Source: Kriegella sp963975415
Lineage (GTDB): Bacteria; Bacteroidota; Bacteroidia; Flavobacteriales; Flavobacteriaceae
Assembly (NCBI RefSeq): GCF_963975415.1
Contig: NZ_CAXBGN010000005.1
Span: 62,001 to 126,000, forward strand
Length of the DNA stretch: 64,000 bases
Direction: 5' to 3'
The notes beneath the pieces were generated by a model, which had not been told where the DNA came from, did no database searches, and saw nothing but the letters and a program-made list of their open reading frames with translations. Below are positions 27,171 through 39,200 of the stretch, one piece after another. Numbering within the stretch: position 1 is the stretch's first letter; the number at the start of each line of letters is the position of its first letter. The translations under genes and the position numbers were made by a program.

Positions 27171-27854
27171 ATGAAGCAAAAGATTCTATTTTTAATAGTG
27201 TTGCTTATTGGGCTTAAGTCCAGCAGTGGTCAAGACGAAAAAGCAACCCAAGAATTAGATAAGTTTACAGAAATAAAGGCCTTCGACGGACTTTCTGTTA
27301 ATCTTATTAAATCTGATGTAAACAGAGCTGTGATTTCTGGTGCGAATACTTCTCGAGTAACAATCATCAACAATGATGGAGTTCTAAAACTACGAATGCA
27401 GATTGGTAAAATTTTTAGTGGTTATAGAACTTTTGTAGATTTGTACTATACCGATAAGATTGTAATTATAGATGTGAATGAAGATGCACGTATATCTTCC
27501 CAAGATGTTATTAGCCAAGATATTCTTGAATTGAAAGCGCAAGAAGGAGGCGAGCTTTCGGTTAAGGCAGAGGTTGAGCAAATATTGATTAAAGCGGTCA
27601 CTGGGGGAGTTGTAATGGCCACTGGATCTTCCAATTTACAAGATGTTGCCATAAATACCGGAGGCGTATACGAAGGTAAAAACCTAAAGACCAAGTTTTC
27701 AACTATTAATGTGAACGCCGGTTCTAAAGCCGAAATAAATGCAACAAACTATGTGAAGGCCTCTGTGAAAGCAGGGGGTGAAGTATTGGTTTACGGCAAT
27801 CCAATAAAAATGGAGGAAAAAACAGTATTTGGTGGAAGAATTACTAAAATGTGA
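27171..27854 (+). CDS. Secreted head-GIN domain (DUF2807-type) protein
   Basis: The 227-aa protein has a signal peptide (MKQKILFLIVLLIGLKSSSG) and then a repetitive beta-solenoid of the putative auto-transporter adhesin head-GIN domain. Alternating segments such as VNLIKSDVNRAVISGAN, ISSQDVISQDILELKAQEG and INVNAGSKAEINATNYVKASVKAGGEV show it. It is exported, and its function is unknown in Bacteroidota, where such proteins are common. It follows rnr by 57 bp on the same strand. Confidence 0.85.
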   Translation: MKQKILFLIVLLIGLKSSSGQDEKATQELDKFTEIKAFDGLSVNLIKSDVNRAVISGANTSRVTIINNDGVLKLRMQIGKIFSGYRTFVDLYYTDKIVIIDVNEDARISSQDVISQDILELKAQEGGELSVKAEVEQILIKAVTGGVVMATGSSNLQDVAINTGGVYEGKNLKTKFSTINVNAGSKAEINATNYVKASVKAGGEVLVYGNPIKMEEKTVFGGRITKM

Positions 27855-27916
27855 TGTTTAAATTCCATCCTAATCTAAATCTATGGGTTCGATAATTTAG
27901 AAATCAGAATTACAGT

Positions 27917-28597
27917 ATGTGGGAAGATGTTCAGGCGGCGATACCATTAGGCTTTTTTTTAAGCTTTATGATCGGGCCTGTTTTTTTTGTGCTTCTAGAA
28001 ACCAGTGCCATAAAAGGTTTTAGGGCGGCTATTATTTTTGATCTCGGCGTTGTAATTGCCGACATTCTTTTTATAGTCTTAGCTTATTTTAGTAGTTTCC
28101 AGCTGCTGGAGAATTTAAGTAATCAACCCGGTCTATATGTTTTTGGAGGTTTTATTCTTTTAATTTATGGTGTAATAACTTTTTTTAAAAAGGAGGCAAA
28201 AAAAGTTACGAAGAAAGAAGCAGGTTTATCTGCAAACAAAGGGTATATAGGATTGTTGGTAAAAGGTTTTTTGCTGAATTTCATTAATATTGGAGTATTG
28301 GTTTTTTGGTTAGGCGTTATTATTGTCGTTGGGCCTAGTTTAAACAATGACTCCAACCGCATTACCATTTTCTTCTCAGCGATGATTGGCGCTTATGTGG
28401 TTACCGATATATTCAAAATACTATTGGCAAAACGTCTGAAAAAGAAGCTGACGAAAGACAGAATACGATTGATAAAGAAAAGTTTAGGCGTTATTTTAGT
28501 AATCTGTGGTATCGTTTTAATTGTTAAAGGATTTTTGCCCAAAGACCAGTTCAATATAGAAAAGGGCATTGAACGTATCGAATATATTGGAGAATAA
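27917..28597 (+). CDS. LysE family translocator
   Basis: The 226-aa inner-membrane protein has about six hydrophobic segments. The N-terminal motif AIPLGFFLSFMIGPVFFVLLETS matches the conserved G-P-x-x motif of the LysE/RhtB exporter family, which exports amino acids or related small molecules. A charged cytoplasmic loop near residues 92-110 (KKEAKKVTKKEAG) is typical. The substrate is unknown. It is 62 bp after the head-GIN gene and is followed by a hairpin shared with the converging tRNA-Cys. Confidence 0.88.
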   Translation: MWEDVQAAIPLGFFLSFMIGPVFFVLLETSAIKGFRAAIIFDLGVVIADILFIVLAYFSSFQLLENLSNQPGLYVFGGFILLIYGVITFFKKEAKKVTKKEAGLSANKGYIGLLVKGFLLNFINIGVLVFWLGVIIVVGPSLNNDSNRITIFFSAMIGAYVVTDIFKILLAKRLKKKLTKDRIRLIKKSLGVILVICGIVLIVKGFLPKDQFNIEKGIERIEYIGE

Positions 28598-28598
28598 A

Positions 28599-28626
28599 AA
28601 AATCCCCACCAAAAGGAAGGGATTTT
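28599..28626 (-). terminator. Rho-independent terminator downstream of tRNA-Cys
   Basis: An 8-bp stem AAAATCCC (28599-28606) pairs with GGGATTTT (28619-28626) around a 12-nt loop. On the minus strand the stem ends in a T-tract (TTTTTTT), as expected for a terminator of the tRNA. It may also act weakly on the LysE transcript from the other side. Confidence 0.65.
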
Positions 28627-28635
28627 GAATAAGTG

Positions 28636-28706
28636 AGGCATCGAGCGGATTCGAACCGCTGTACAAGCTTTTGCAGAGCTGTGCCTAGCCACTCGGCCAC
28701 GATGCC
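28636..28706 (-). tRNA. tRNA-Cys (anticodon GCA)
   Basis: The 71-nt cloverleaf has acceptor stem GGCATCG/CGATGCC (7 bp), D-stem GCC/GGC, anticodon loop CTGCAAA with GCA, and T-arm AGCGG-TTCGAAT-CCGCT. The discriminator is U73, an identity element for tRNA-Cys. CCA is not encoded. The outermost anticodon-stem pair is a C-U mismatch (C27-U43), leaving four good pairs. Confidence 0.95.
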
Positions 28707-28771
28707 ATTACAAGCTGCAAATGTAAGATGTTATTTTTAGCTATCAAAAAGATATGCAACAGTTTGGTTCT

Positions 28772-29134
28772 TTATTCTAGATCTTTTGTGTTTAAAATCA
28801 CTGATACCATCTCAACATCACCGTTGATAGGCGGATTTAACTTTGATACAGAAACTTCGGCTTCCTTTATATTTGTAAGTTCCGAGAGCATTCGTTGCAG
28901 TATTCTATGGGCCACATGTTCCAAAAGCTTAGAAGGAAGTTTCATTTCTTCTTTTACAATTCTGTTGATATGTACATAATCTACCGTATCTACGAGATTG
29001 TCTGAAATAGCGGCTTTTGACAAATTCGATTGAATTTCGACCCCGACCGTGTATTCGCTACCAATAGTAGTTTCTTCTTTCAAACACCCATGATGGGCAA
29101 ACACCCTGATATTTTTTATTTTTATTTTTCCCAC
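28772..29134 (-). CDS. folB: Dihydroneopterin aldolase
   Basis: The 120-aa enzyme of folate synthesis converts 7,8-dihydroneopterin to 6-hydroxymethyl-dihydropterin and glycolaldehyde. Typical features are IKIKNIRVFAHHGCLKEE at the N-terminus (FolB signature HHG with following Glu), the DTVDYVHINRIVKEEM tract and LLEHVAHRILQ. The start is GTG at 29134, as no upstream ATG gives a better N-terminus. It is 103 bp downstream of sprF on the same strand, so read-through from the gliding operon is possible, but the functions are unrelated. Confidence 0.92.
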   Translation of the reverse strand: MGKIKIKNIRVFAHHGCLKEETTIGSEYTVGVEIQSNLSKAAISDNLVDTVDYVHINRIVKEEMKLPSKLLEHVAHRILQRMLSELTNIKEAEVSVSKLNPPINGDVEMVSVILNTKDLE

Positions 29135-29237
29135 AGATTATGTTTTGCTTATTTGCTACAAAACTATAGGATATGCTGTAAAGAACAACAACAATTTGCC
29201 GTTGAAAATTATCAAAAAGTAAAAATGATGAATGACT

Positions 29238-30194
29238 TTAGTAAGTACATCGACAGTTACTGATACCTTGAAACAAGTCTACTCCAATGGTAATGACATG
29301 GGTGCCCGTACTATATCCTAAAATTTCGTTGAGAATTATTTGATAGGAATATCCAAAGTAGAAGTTGCTTTTCTTCAAACCTACAAATGGGGCTACGTAA
29401 AGAGGTTTCCCAATTTGGTCATTTAAGAAGCGATAATTAAGCCCGGCATAGTAATAATCTTCGAAATCATACCATCTGAATTTCAGATTTAAATCTGTTT
29501 CAGAGCGACCATCGCTTTCAAAAAGTTTAAAAAGTATAGAAGGTTCAATTTCTAATCGACTATTCTTGTTCTTGGTATAACGATATCCTGTATAGGCATA
29601 ATAATTTCGTAGTTCATTGGGTTCATCGATGTTAAAGGTCAAGTTTCTTGGATCTTTATTGATAAGGTTCGAGGCGTTCAGGTTAAAATAAAATTTATCA
29701 AAACGATATAATACCCCAACATCAAAGTTATGATTGGAAGTCTGTCGGTTATTTACCACGCCGTTATCAGGAAAATCTAAAAGATTGAATTGTTCCGTAT
29801 CTATTCGAAACTGATTAAAATTATAAGAAAGACCGAAAGAAAGAAATTCATCATCATATCTGTCGAGTGTCAGGTGATGTGCAAAGGAAACTCTTGCCCC
29901 TTGTTGTCTGGTATATCCATTTTTGTCATTGTATAGAAATATTCCTACACCTGATTTTTCGCCCAACCGCATATCAGCTGCCAATGATTGGGTTCTTGGG
30001 GCATCTTTAATCCCTACCCATTGGGCTAAACCGTTTAACCTGATTTTTATATGGTCTCCAATACCGGCATAGGTAGGTGACAAAACAAAAGGGTTATCCG
30101 CTAGGTATTGAGATAACTGAGGAGAATTAAGTTCTTGACCATTGGAGTTCAAGACTGCAAAAAGCAGTAGTAAGGCCAATATTATTTTACGCAT
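29238..30194 (-). CDS. sprF: SprF-like PorP/SprF family outer-membrane protein
   Basis: The 318-aa protein has a signal peptide (residues 1-19, ending NSNGQ). The N-terminal PorP/SprF signature LSQYLADNPFVLSPTYAGIGDHIKIRLNG is followed by a predicted outer-membrane beta-barrel with many alternating aromatic strands. PorP/SprF proteins work with type IX secretion and its type B cargo. In Flavobacterium johnsoniae SprF is needed to deliver the adhesin SprB to the surface. It begins 19 bp after the end of the giant sprB gene on the same strand, exactly the position expected for sprF, so the gene name is given from family and context together. Confidence 0.9.
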   Translation of the reverse strand: MRKIILALLLLFAVLNSNGQELNSPQLSQYLADNPFVLSPTYAGIGDHIKIRLNGLAQWVGIKDAPRTQSLAADMRLGEKSGVGIFLYNDKNGYTRQQGARVSFAHHLTLDRYDDEFLSFGLSYNFNQFRIDTEQFNLLDFPDNGVVNNRQTSNHNFDVGVLYRFDKFYFNLNASNLINKDPRNLTFNIDEPNELRNYYAYTGYRYTKNKNSRLEIEPSILFKLFESDGRSETDLNLKFRWYDFEDYYYAGLNYRFLNDQIGKPLYVAPFVGLKKSNFYFGYSYQIILNEILGYSTGTHVITIGVDLFQGISNCRCTY

Positions 30195-30213
30195 GGTTCA
30201 GTAGGTTAAATTT

Positions 30214-33200
30214 TTATCGATATAGGGTAAAATGTCCGACAAATTCACGATCATCTTCTTCACCGTTAAGTTGTATGACATACCAGTAATCACCCGTTGG
30301 CAATTCTGTTTTTTTATAGGTTCCATCCCATCCTTGATTATCTACCGACACTTTGGAAACCTCTCTACCATAACGGTCAAATATTTTGATTAGTATCTCT
30401 GGAAATTGATCAATATTATTTGGTTTCCAACGGTCATTCTGACCATCCCCGTCAGGAGTAAAGAAATTAGGAATTTCGATGTCAATAAATTCAACAAAAA
30501 TACTAGCAGTTGATTCACAACCGTTTTCGTCTACCACTGTCACTGAATAAGTATCGGTTCGAGTAATGTAGAATGTGTTGTCGGTACCATTGTTTACATC
30601 ATCAAAATAAAAGGTATAATCTTGTCGTCCACCTGTCGCTACAGCCGTAATTTCATTGATATTATTTTGTTGCAATACTAAAGTCAATGGCTCAAAGTTT
30701 TCAATTTCGAAATCAATGGTGTTTACACATCCGTTGGTATGTGCAATGGTTATATAATGAGGGCCAGGTGCTAAATTCCTAAAGTCAGGATTCAGTAGCA
30801 TGTCATTTGGGTCACTAGAATCCAATGCATAAAGTACTTCGTCATTAATTTCGGAATCTTCCAAAACGACATTGATATAATTGGTAGAGGTGTTTTCTAA
30901 GCATTCATACACGGGACTGACTTGGGCATTCAAATTGACTCCTGGGTCGATGGTTACGGTCAAATTGGTTTCACAGCCATTAATATCTCTAACAAAAAGA
31001 ATATAATTTCCTTCGGCTAAATCTGTAAGCTCTGTCCTTCCCTCTACAAAATCGGTATCAGCATTAGAATTTATTGCAGTACTGTAAGGCGCAGTTCCTC
31101 CCGAAATAGTCAATGATATGGAACCATCTTCACTACCAATACAAATCTCGGGAGTAGCAGTATAGTTTACGTCAATAACTGCAGGTTGTGAGATAGTTCG
31201 TGTGAAAAGTTCAAAACATCCGTTTTTATCCTGTGCAATGATATTGTAGGTGCCAGGGGCTAAATCTGTAAAGGTATTTAAAGCATCAAATTGGTTCAGG
31301 TTCGGTGATATGGCATAGATATAATCTCCTGCACCTCCTTCCGAATTTACCGTAATGCTTCCATTTTCTTCACCATAACAGCTTACATCCGTTACATCAA
31401 TTGTAAAGGTAAGGGAGTCGGGTTCGGTAATAACGACTTGTTTGGGTTTGGCCACACAGTCTTCACTGATAACATTTACATAATACGTGCCCGCTATTAA
31501 ATTACCGAACGTATCGATAGTGCTAGGTCCGGCGATACGATCTGAGGCATTCAACAATGCCGGATCTAGGTTATTCAAATCGGCGAGTGAGCCACCATAA
31601 TTTGTATATAGCTCATACTGATAGTTCCCAAGACCTCCATCGGCACTAGCATAAATAACAGCTGTATTGTCACCATTACAGTTGATAAAGGCCGCACTAT
31701 TATCTACTGTGAGTATAAGTTCTTCGATTGGGTCTTCTGTAATAGAATTTGATAATACTGACTCACATAGATTAATGGCGTCCCTTACATAATAGGTATA
31801 GGTTCCATCGCCTAAAAACGTAGGGGAATTAGGTAAAGGCATTGGATTACTCGTCATTGCCGCCCAATTCGTATTATCGATACTGTAATCGTATGATCCA
31901 CTACCTCCGTTTGCAGTAAGTTCAAATTCGACACCCTCTTCACATGTTAACGGATTGGTACGAACTAACGAGGCTGTCACTTGTGTAGGTTCGATGATTC
32001 TTACTTGGTTGGTTTCCACATCACAGTTCCATCCATCCGAAACAGTTATACTATAGATACCGGAGCCAAGATTGTTGAAATCTTGACTTGATTGCGGTCC
32101 AGAGGTAAATTCTATAGTGGTGCCGGCTTCGTCATAGAAGTTAAGCTGGTATTGATAGGTTCCACTACCACCACTCACACTATCTGCAGAGACTGTAGCA
32201 TCGGTATCACCAAAACAGGCCAGATTGGTAACCAATGGAATGGCATTTGCTGTTATACCAGTAGGTTGTACAAGTACTTCGGTATCGGTATACACACAAC
32301 CTGGAGCACGGGCACTATCTGTGACACGTACGGTAAAGTTTCCAGCTGAAAGGTTAGTAAAAACAAAACTCTGAACATTACTGGCGGAATAAGTTTGCCC
32401 GGTCGTCGTATTGGTGAGTTCAATAGCATAGGGAGCATAACCACCACTTGGGTCCACCAATATTTCACCTTGGTCATTTAAACAGGTAACATTGGCAATC
32501 GGGTCAACAATTGCTATTAGTTGGGTATCTGGTGAAATAATAGTTATGGTATTAGAGTCATCTGAGCAGAATGTACTCGCTGCATCCGTTTCGGTTACTT
32601 GTACATAATAATTACCTCCTGATAATCCTGTTATTGTACGGGGGTTCACGCTCGTATCGGTATTTGTAGCTGGAATAACCGAGTTTCCTGTACTATCGAA
32701 TACTTCATAACTATAAGCCCCACTGTAGCCTGTTACAGTTATTTCCATGGAACCATTACCATCTCCGAAACAGATAACAGGGTTTTGGGCGGTGGCTGTT
32801 ACCTCAATTAAATCATAAGGAGCAATATTGTAAGCCGCTGTATCTACATAACAACCGGTTGTTGTATCGGTTATTCGGAAGGTGTAACTGCCTACTGCCG
32901 TTAGGTTGTAGGTTGCTGTAACATTTGTTGGAGTTCCTGTTTGTGTGCCATTCGGATTTCCGATAGGTAGTAATTCATAGGTATAGGAATTTGCCACATC
33001 TCCATTATCGGAAACAGTTATTAACACCTCTTCCGCACCGGCACAGGAAATGGCCGCGTTTCGACTCACTGAAACGGTAAAAGCGTTTAATGGTTCGATA
33101 ACAACCAAAGTCGTATCGGTACATCCATTGTCATCTTTAACCGTTACGGTAATGTTTTGAGTTATGCCCGTATCGGCAATATTGAAGGTATTTGATGTTA

Positions 33201-36200
33201 TGAAGTTTGTTCCGTCAATACTGTAAGTATACGGTGCCGTGCCATCAGAAGCTACCGCCGTAATAATCGACTGAGTGACTGTATTGTTCATGGTACAGGC
33301 AAAATCGGTAGCTGAGGCAGACACGTCTACCGCCAAAGGCTGTGTGATTGTGACAGATTGAGTGGCGCTACATGCCCTATCGGATGTCACGGTGATATCA
33401 TAGGTTTGGGCCATCAGCCCTGTGAATATGTTACTGGTCTGAAGAATAGGTGGATTTATGCCGTCGTCCAAAGTATAAGTATATACAGGGTTGTCATTGG
33501 ATGGATTCAAAACCACCTCAATAGTACCATCGGCTCCTCCATTACAGGAAACATTTTCTTGATTATAGGTAAAAGTTACAGGTGTAGGGGTTTCTAAGGA
33601 TACCGTTGTTTCCGCATCACAAGTAGAACCACTGGTATCATAAACAAAGGCAGTATAGTTTCCTGGGGCCAGACCACTAAATACATTTGACGCTTGACGT
33701 ACACCTCCAGTAACACTTGTGTTTGTGCTGTCAAATAAATCATATTCATAGTTTCCTGCACCAGCACCACCATTAGCCGTAATTGTAATACTACCATCAT
33801 TAAGCGCGCAAGTTGGCTGAGCCGTGGCTTCTGCCAATAGGCCAAGAGGAGGCAAGATTATCATGGTATCGGTTGCTGTACACCCATTTGCATCGCGTAT
33901 GGTCACAGTATATGTCCCATGGGTTGACACTGTGAGTGTAGCACTGCTCTGAAATCCAGTTCCCACAGAGTATGCAAGTGGAGCCACGCCAGTACCTACT
34001 ACGGTAAAAGTATATGATGTTCCGTCGGAAGTACATTGGTCAACGGCATAGGCCGGAGCTGCTACAGTTGGTAAAGGATCTTCATCGACAGTAATGGTTA
34101 TAAAAGTGGTGCATCCTCTAGAATCGCGTACATGAACATCGTAATCCGTTGGATAGGTGGCGGGGGTTAAAACTGCATTTGCGCTAGCCGTAAATAATCC
34201 TGCTGGAGATGTTGTCGTAGGTACAAATGCATAGGTATAGCCTGGAGTGCCTCCTTGTGCCGCTACGCTAACTTGTGCTCCACTTGTACAGTTGGCATTT
34301 ATATTACTTGTTTCGCTCAAGGAAACTGCGGCCTCAGGAGATGCTATGGTTACCGTATTTGAGCTATCGTCACAGAATGGAGTATCCGTTGCGATGACGG
34401 TGACATATAAGTTTCCTGCCGGCAACCCAGGAATTGTTCTTGGGTTGGTAGATGTATCCGTCGATATAACACCAGTTACCGGTGCAGCAGCACTATCGAA
34501 TACTTGATAGGTATAATTACCCAAATAATTGTCTATTTGAATGTTCATTTCACCATCTGAATCCCCAAAACAGCTTACTGGTGTTATCGCCGTAGTAGTC
34601 ACTTCAATAAGATCGTATGGAGCTACAGTGTATGGTACTGCGGTGAAGTAGCAGCCTGTAATGTTATCGGTTACCCTAACGGTATAGTCACCCGGGGTTG
34701 TCAATGTAAAGTCCGCCGTATTACTTACCAAACTCTGTGAAGGACCACTTGGCAATATCGTATAAGTGAAGTCTCCAGAACCACCTGTTACTGTAGCACG
34801 GGCAATTTCCGGGTTGGAGCAGGTAATAGCGGTTTGTTGCGATATATTTACAGCGGTAATGGTCGGCAATGGGTTAATGGTTACTGTATCGGTATCCGTG
34901 CATCCGTTAGCATCCCGTACAGTTACGGTAATGTTTTGAACTGCGCCAGTATCGATAATGTTGAACGTATTCGAGTTAAAGAAATTCGTTCCATTTATGC
35001 TATAGGTATAAGGTGCTGTACCGGTAGCTGGAATGGCTATTGTTAGAACAGCTTCATTTACCGTATTGTCGGCAGCACAGGCAAAATCGGTTGCACTGGC
35101 CGAGGCGACCAATTGAGATGGTTCGATAATGGTAACACTGTCGGTGGCAACACACCCTCTATCGGAAGTAACGGTAATGTTGTATGTTCCTGGGTTCAGC
35201 CCTGTGAAATCACCGGTATCGTTGGTAACAGCTGGATCAACTCCATTGTCGATTGTAAATGAATACGGAGGGTTGTCATTTACCCCCGCACTCGGAGCGA
35301 TAAGACGAACCGTGATAGTACCGTTTGCATCACCAAAACAACTGATATCTGTTTTTTGTGTGGTTTCCAAAGTGACGGCCGTAGGCTCCTCTAAGGATAA
35401 TTCAACTGTTTTAAAGCAGTTTGATGGTGCTCCCAAAGAATTATCCGTAACCCGAACAATATAGTCTCCAAATGGGACTCCTGTGAATTGATTACCTGTT
35501 GGCATAATTCCTGAAGGAGTCGTCCCGTCGGCCAAAAATAAGGCCACAGTATTGGCTCCGGAACCACCTGTTTCGGTAAACTCGATTACCCCATCGCTAC
35601 CACTACAGGTAGGGTGTGTGATTACCTCGGCTTCCAGGAATAACTCCGGGCTAATTAAAATATTTTCCAATTCCGTACACCCGTTTGCGTCCCTAACGGT
35701 GATGTTATGCGCGCCGGAATTCAAATTACCAACCGTATATGGGAATCCTGAAATACTTTGAAAAGCGCCGCCATCAACACTAAGACTATACGGAGCAATA
35801 CCAGTATCTATTGCGTCAATTGAAACATTTATCGCAAAACTACCCTCGGGAGCACATTCATCAACAACAGCCAAGGAAATGTCCGGTGAGGTGTCAAGCG
35901 TTATGGTAATATCGATATTCGCAGAAATACAGCCATTGATATCACGGGCATAAACATCCCACTGCAGGCTTGTTGCCGGGTTTAAATTTAACGTCTCGTC
36001 TTCTGTAAAATCAGCCGCCAAAACAGGAGCGGGACTACCATCTACCAATACAGCATAAGTGTAGCCTGAAGTGCCACCACTAGCCTGTACTATTACGATG
36101 GCATTGTTGTTGCAATTTGCAGGGGTATTACTTATTTCGGCTACTACGACAACTTCGGGAGCATCAATCGTTTTTGTACTTGAAACCGCAGAACATTGTG

Positions 36201-39200
36201 GGAAAGCTGTTTCAGTCACCCGAACAGTATAGGAGCCAGCGGGTAAAGTTTGTGGTATGACAAAATTATATGGATTTGTGGTAGCATTGTCACTTCCAAG
36301 GGCTCCAACAACGGGATTTCCTGAATTGTCGAGTACTTGATAGTCGAATGCACCTATATATCCTGAAATATCAATTTCTAATTGACCATCAGTACTATCG
36401 CTACAAGTAGCATCTGATACAACTGAAAGTGCTACATCGATTGAATCATATGTGTTGACGGTATGAGTAACCTCTTCAAAACAGGAAGTGTCTGTATCGG
36501 TTACCCGAATGGTATAATCACCCGGTGAAGTGAAAGTAAAATCACCATTGGCTTGGGGTGTTCCACTAGGAAGCAATTGGAAACTTAAATTTGCTGGAGG
36601 GGTGCCGGAAGAGCCGGCTACGTCTACCGTTATAGATTCCATATTATTGACACAATCAATAGGAACGATATTGATTACACTTAAAGACATGGCATTCAAT
36701 GGATCAATCGTTTGACTGAATTGTGCCATTGCACAGCTATTACTGTCGCGCACATCAATGGTAAAAGTGCCATCGGTTGTGGTTGTGTAGGTGTATATGT
36801 TATTATCAGCACCCGTTCCAGTAAAATAGCTGCCTCCATCTATACTGAAATAATAGGGGCCTGTACCCGTCGTTGGGTCTGCCGTTACTGTGAAGGAAGC
36901 CGTATTTACGGCACCGGAGGTGGCGTTACAACTGAAATCGGTTACATTGGTTACTGAAGCATTTAAATCCAGAGGTTCGTTGATGGTCACATCTTCAAAA
37001 GCATCACAACCTCTTCCTGAAATCACCCGTACTCGATAGAAATCACCCGAAGGCAAAGCACTAAGACCTGAAAATAGGGGGTCTGATTGTGCTGCGACGA
37101 ACAATGTTGGGACGCCTCCGCTTACCGTATACAACTCATAGGTATATGGTGGGTTCGATGAACTGGCAGCATTTAGATTTACTAAAATGCTACCGTTACT
37201 GTCTCCAAAACATTGTAAATGGGTTAAGGTAGAGGGGTCAAGAACCGGTGTTGTCGGTGACTCAAGGGTTACTGTCACATCAGTTGTACATATGGTCGAA
37301 GTATCGGTCATCCTGACGATAAACGTTCCAGAAGGCACGTTTTCCAATTGGCCTGCACCAGCATTATAGGTAACGCCGGGTTCTAGAACTGTTCCTCCGG
37401 GGCTATCGTATAACGCGAAAGTGTAACTGCCTGAACCGCCACTTCCGGAAACATCAATGATGCCATCGTTCAATGCACATGTGGGTTGTGTATTAATTGA
37501 GGCACCTGCTTCAATCGGTTCCGATATAAGTACGTTTTGAACCCCGTTTCCACAGCCGTTCGCATCCCTTACTTCTATGGAATGACTTCCTGAAGAAAAA
37601 TTATTCAGTATTACAGTATCTCCCAAATTGTTGAGGGCCACGGCTTGGAAACCTCCACCATCGACACTTATGTAATACGGGGCAATTCCCACGTTGGTCA
37701 ACTCTACTTGTATTTGGTAAGCGCTCTCATCGGCACAAGCATCGACAATATTAGCAGATATGGCACTTGCCGGATCTTCATCGATGGTCACTTGAATAGG
37801 ACTTGAAATACACCCACTTGCATCTTGTGCATAAACGTCATAAGTAGCAGGATAGGCTGCCGGAGCTGGAGTTATCTCGAAGGTGCTCGCTTCAGGGAAC
37901 GCCCCGGGAACGCCACTTGGATTAAGGGCATAAGCGTAGGTATATGGTCCCGTTCCTCCACTGGCCCTAACAGAAATGAAAGCTCCATCATTGCAATTGG
38001 CGTCCGTTTGGCTCAACAACTCAATAGTTACAGGTTGAGGTTCTATAATTCTAAAGGCATAGGTGTTTGAACACGAAGTTCCGCCTACTTCCTCGAATAA
38101 CAAGATGTAATCTCCAGGTGCAAGATCGGTTACCAAACCTGTGCCAGTAGGCCCTCCACCAGGTCCTGTAAGAGTCCCTGTGGTGTTCGTGCCGGTCGCA
38201 GGAATGTTTGTTAAGGCTTCTAAAACACTGTAATCAATATCGGTGACGCCAACATCATGACCTTCAATCTGGAATTCTATTGATCCATTGGTATCACCAA
38301 AGCAGCTCACATCGGTTACAACAGGGGTTGCAACTACATCAACATTGCTTCCTGGAACAGTCGGAATGGTAGCTTCCACATAGCTTTCACATCCATTTAC
38401 AGTATCTACCGCCTTAAATATATAGGTCTGTCCGGGATTTAAATTGTTAAACGTGGCGATCACATCGGTCGCAGGATTTGGTCCTGGAGCCGTTGCATCT
38501 GGCCCAGGTCCGCCGTCATAGATACTGAATGTGTAGGATCCTGATCCTCCTTCTGCAGTGATATCGACGCTGCCACCAACAATACAATTGGGCGGCGTTA
38601 TATTCGTTGTCAGGCTTAAAAACGGATTGGCCAGTACACGTACAGGATTTTGATAAAACTCACAGCCCTTGGCGTCAATTACACGGATGTAATAATCGCC
38701 AAATGGGAGCCCTTCAAAAAGAACAGAGGTATCTGGAGTATTTGGGTGAGGGTTAGGAGTGGCACCGGTAACCGCTACCACATCATTCGATTGGTTGTAA
38801 AGTGTATAGGTGAAATTAGCAGACCCACCACTTATAATGTCGACTTGAATACTACCTAGGGTAGTTGCTCCCGTAGATGAATCACAAGAAACGTTCGTCG
38901 CCGTAACAGTTGCATCAAAAAGTACGGGGTCAGATAGCGTGAAATCGTATGTAGCTGTACAACCCTTTGCATCCCTTATGGTATATGCATATAGTATATT
39001 GGCACTTAGTCCTGTATATGTAGTTTGCGATGAAAAACCAGCTCCGTTAAAATCTATAGTATATGGTGGAATTCCAAAATTGGTGTCCGGTGTAATTTCT
39101 ACGTAACCATCGGAACCACCAAAACAAACTGGATCGGTTGCCACATGACTGGCCTGTGGGTTTACTGTTGGTTCAACCGTAATTACTTGAGACTCTGCTG

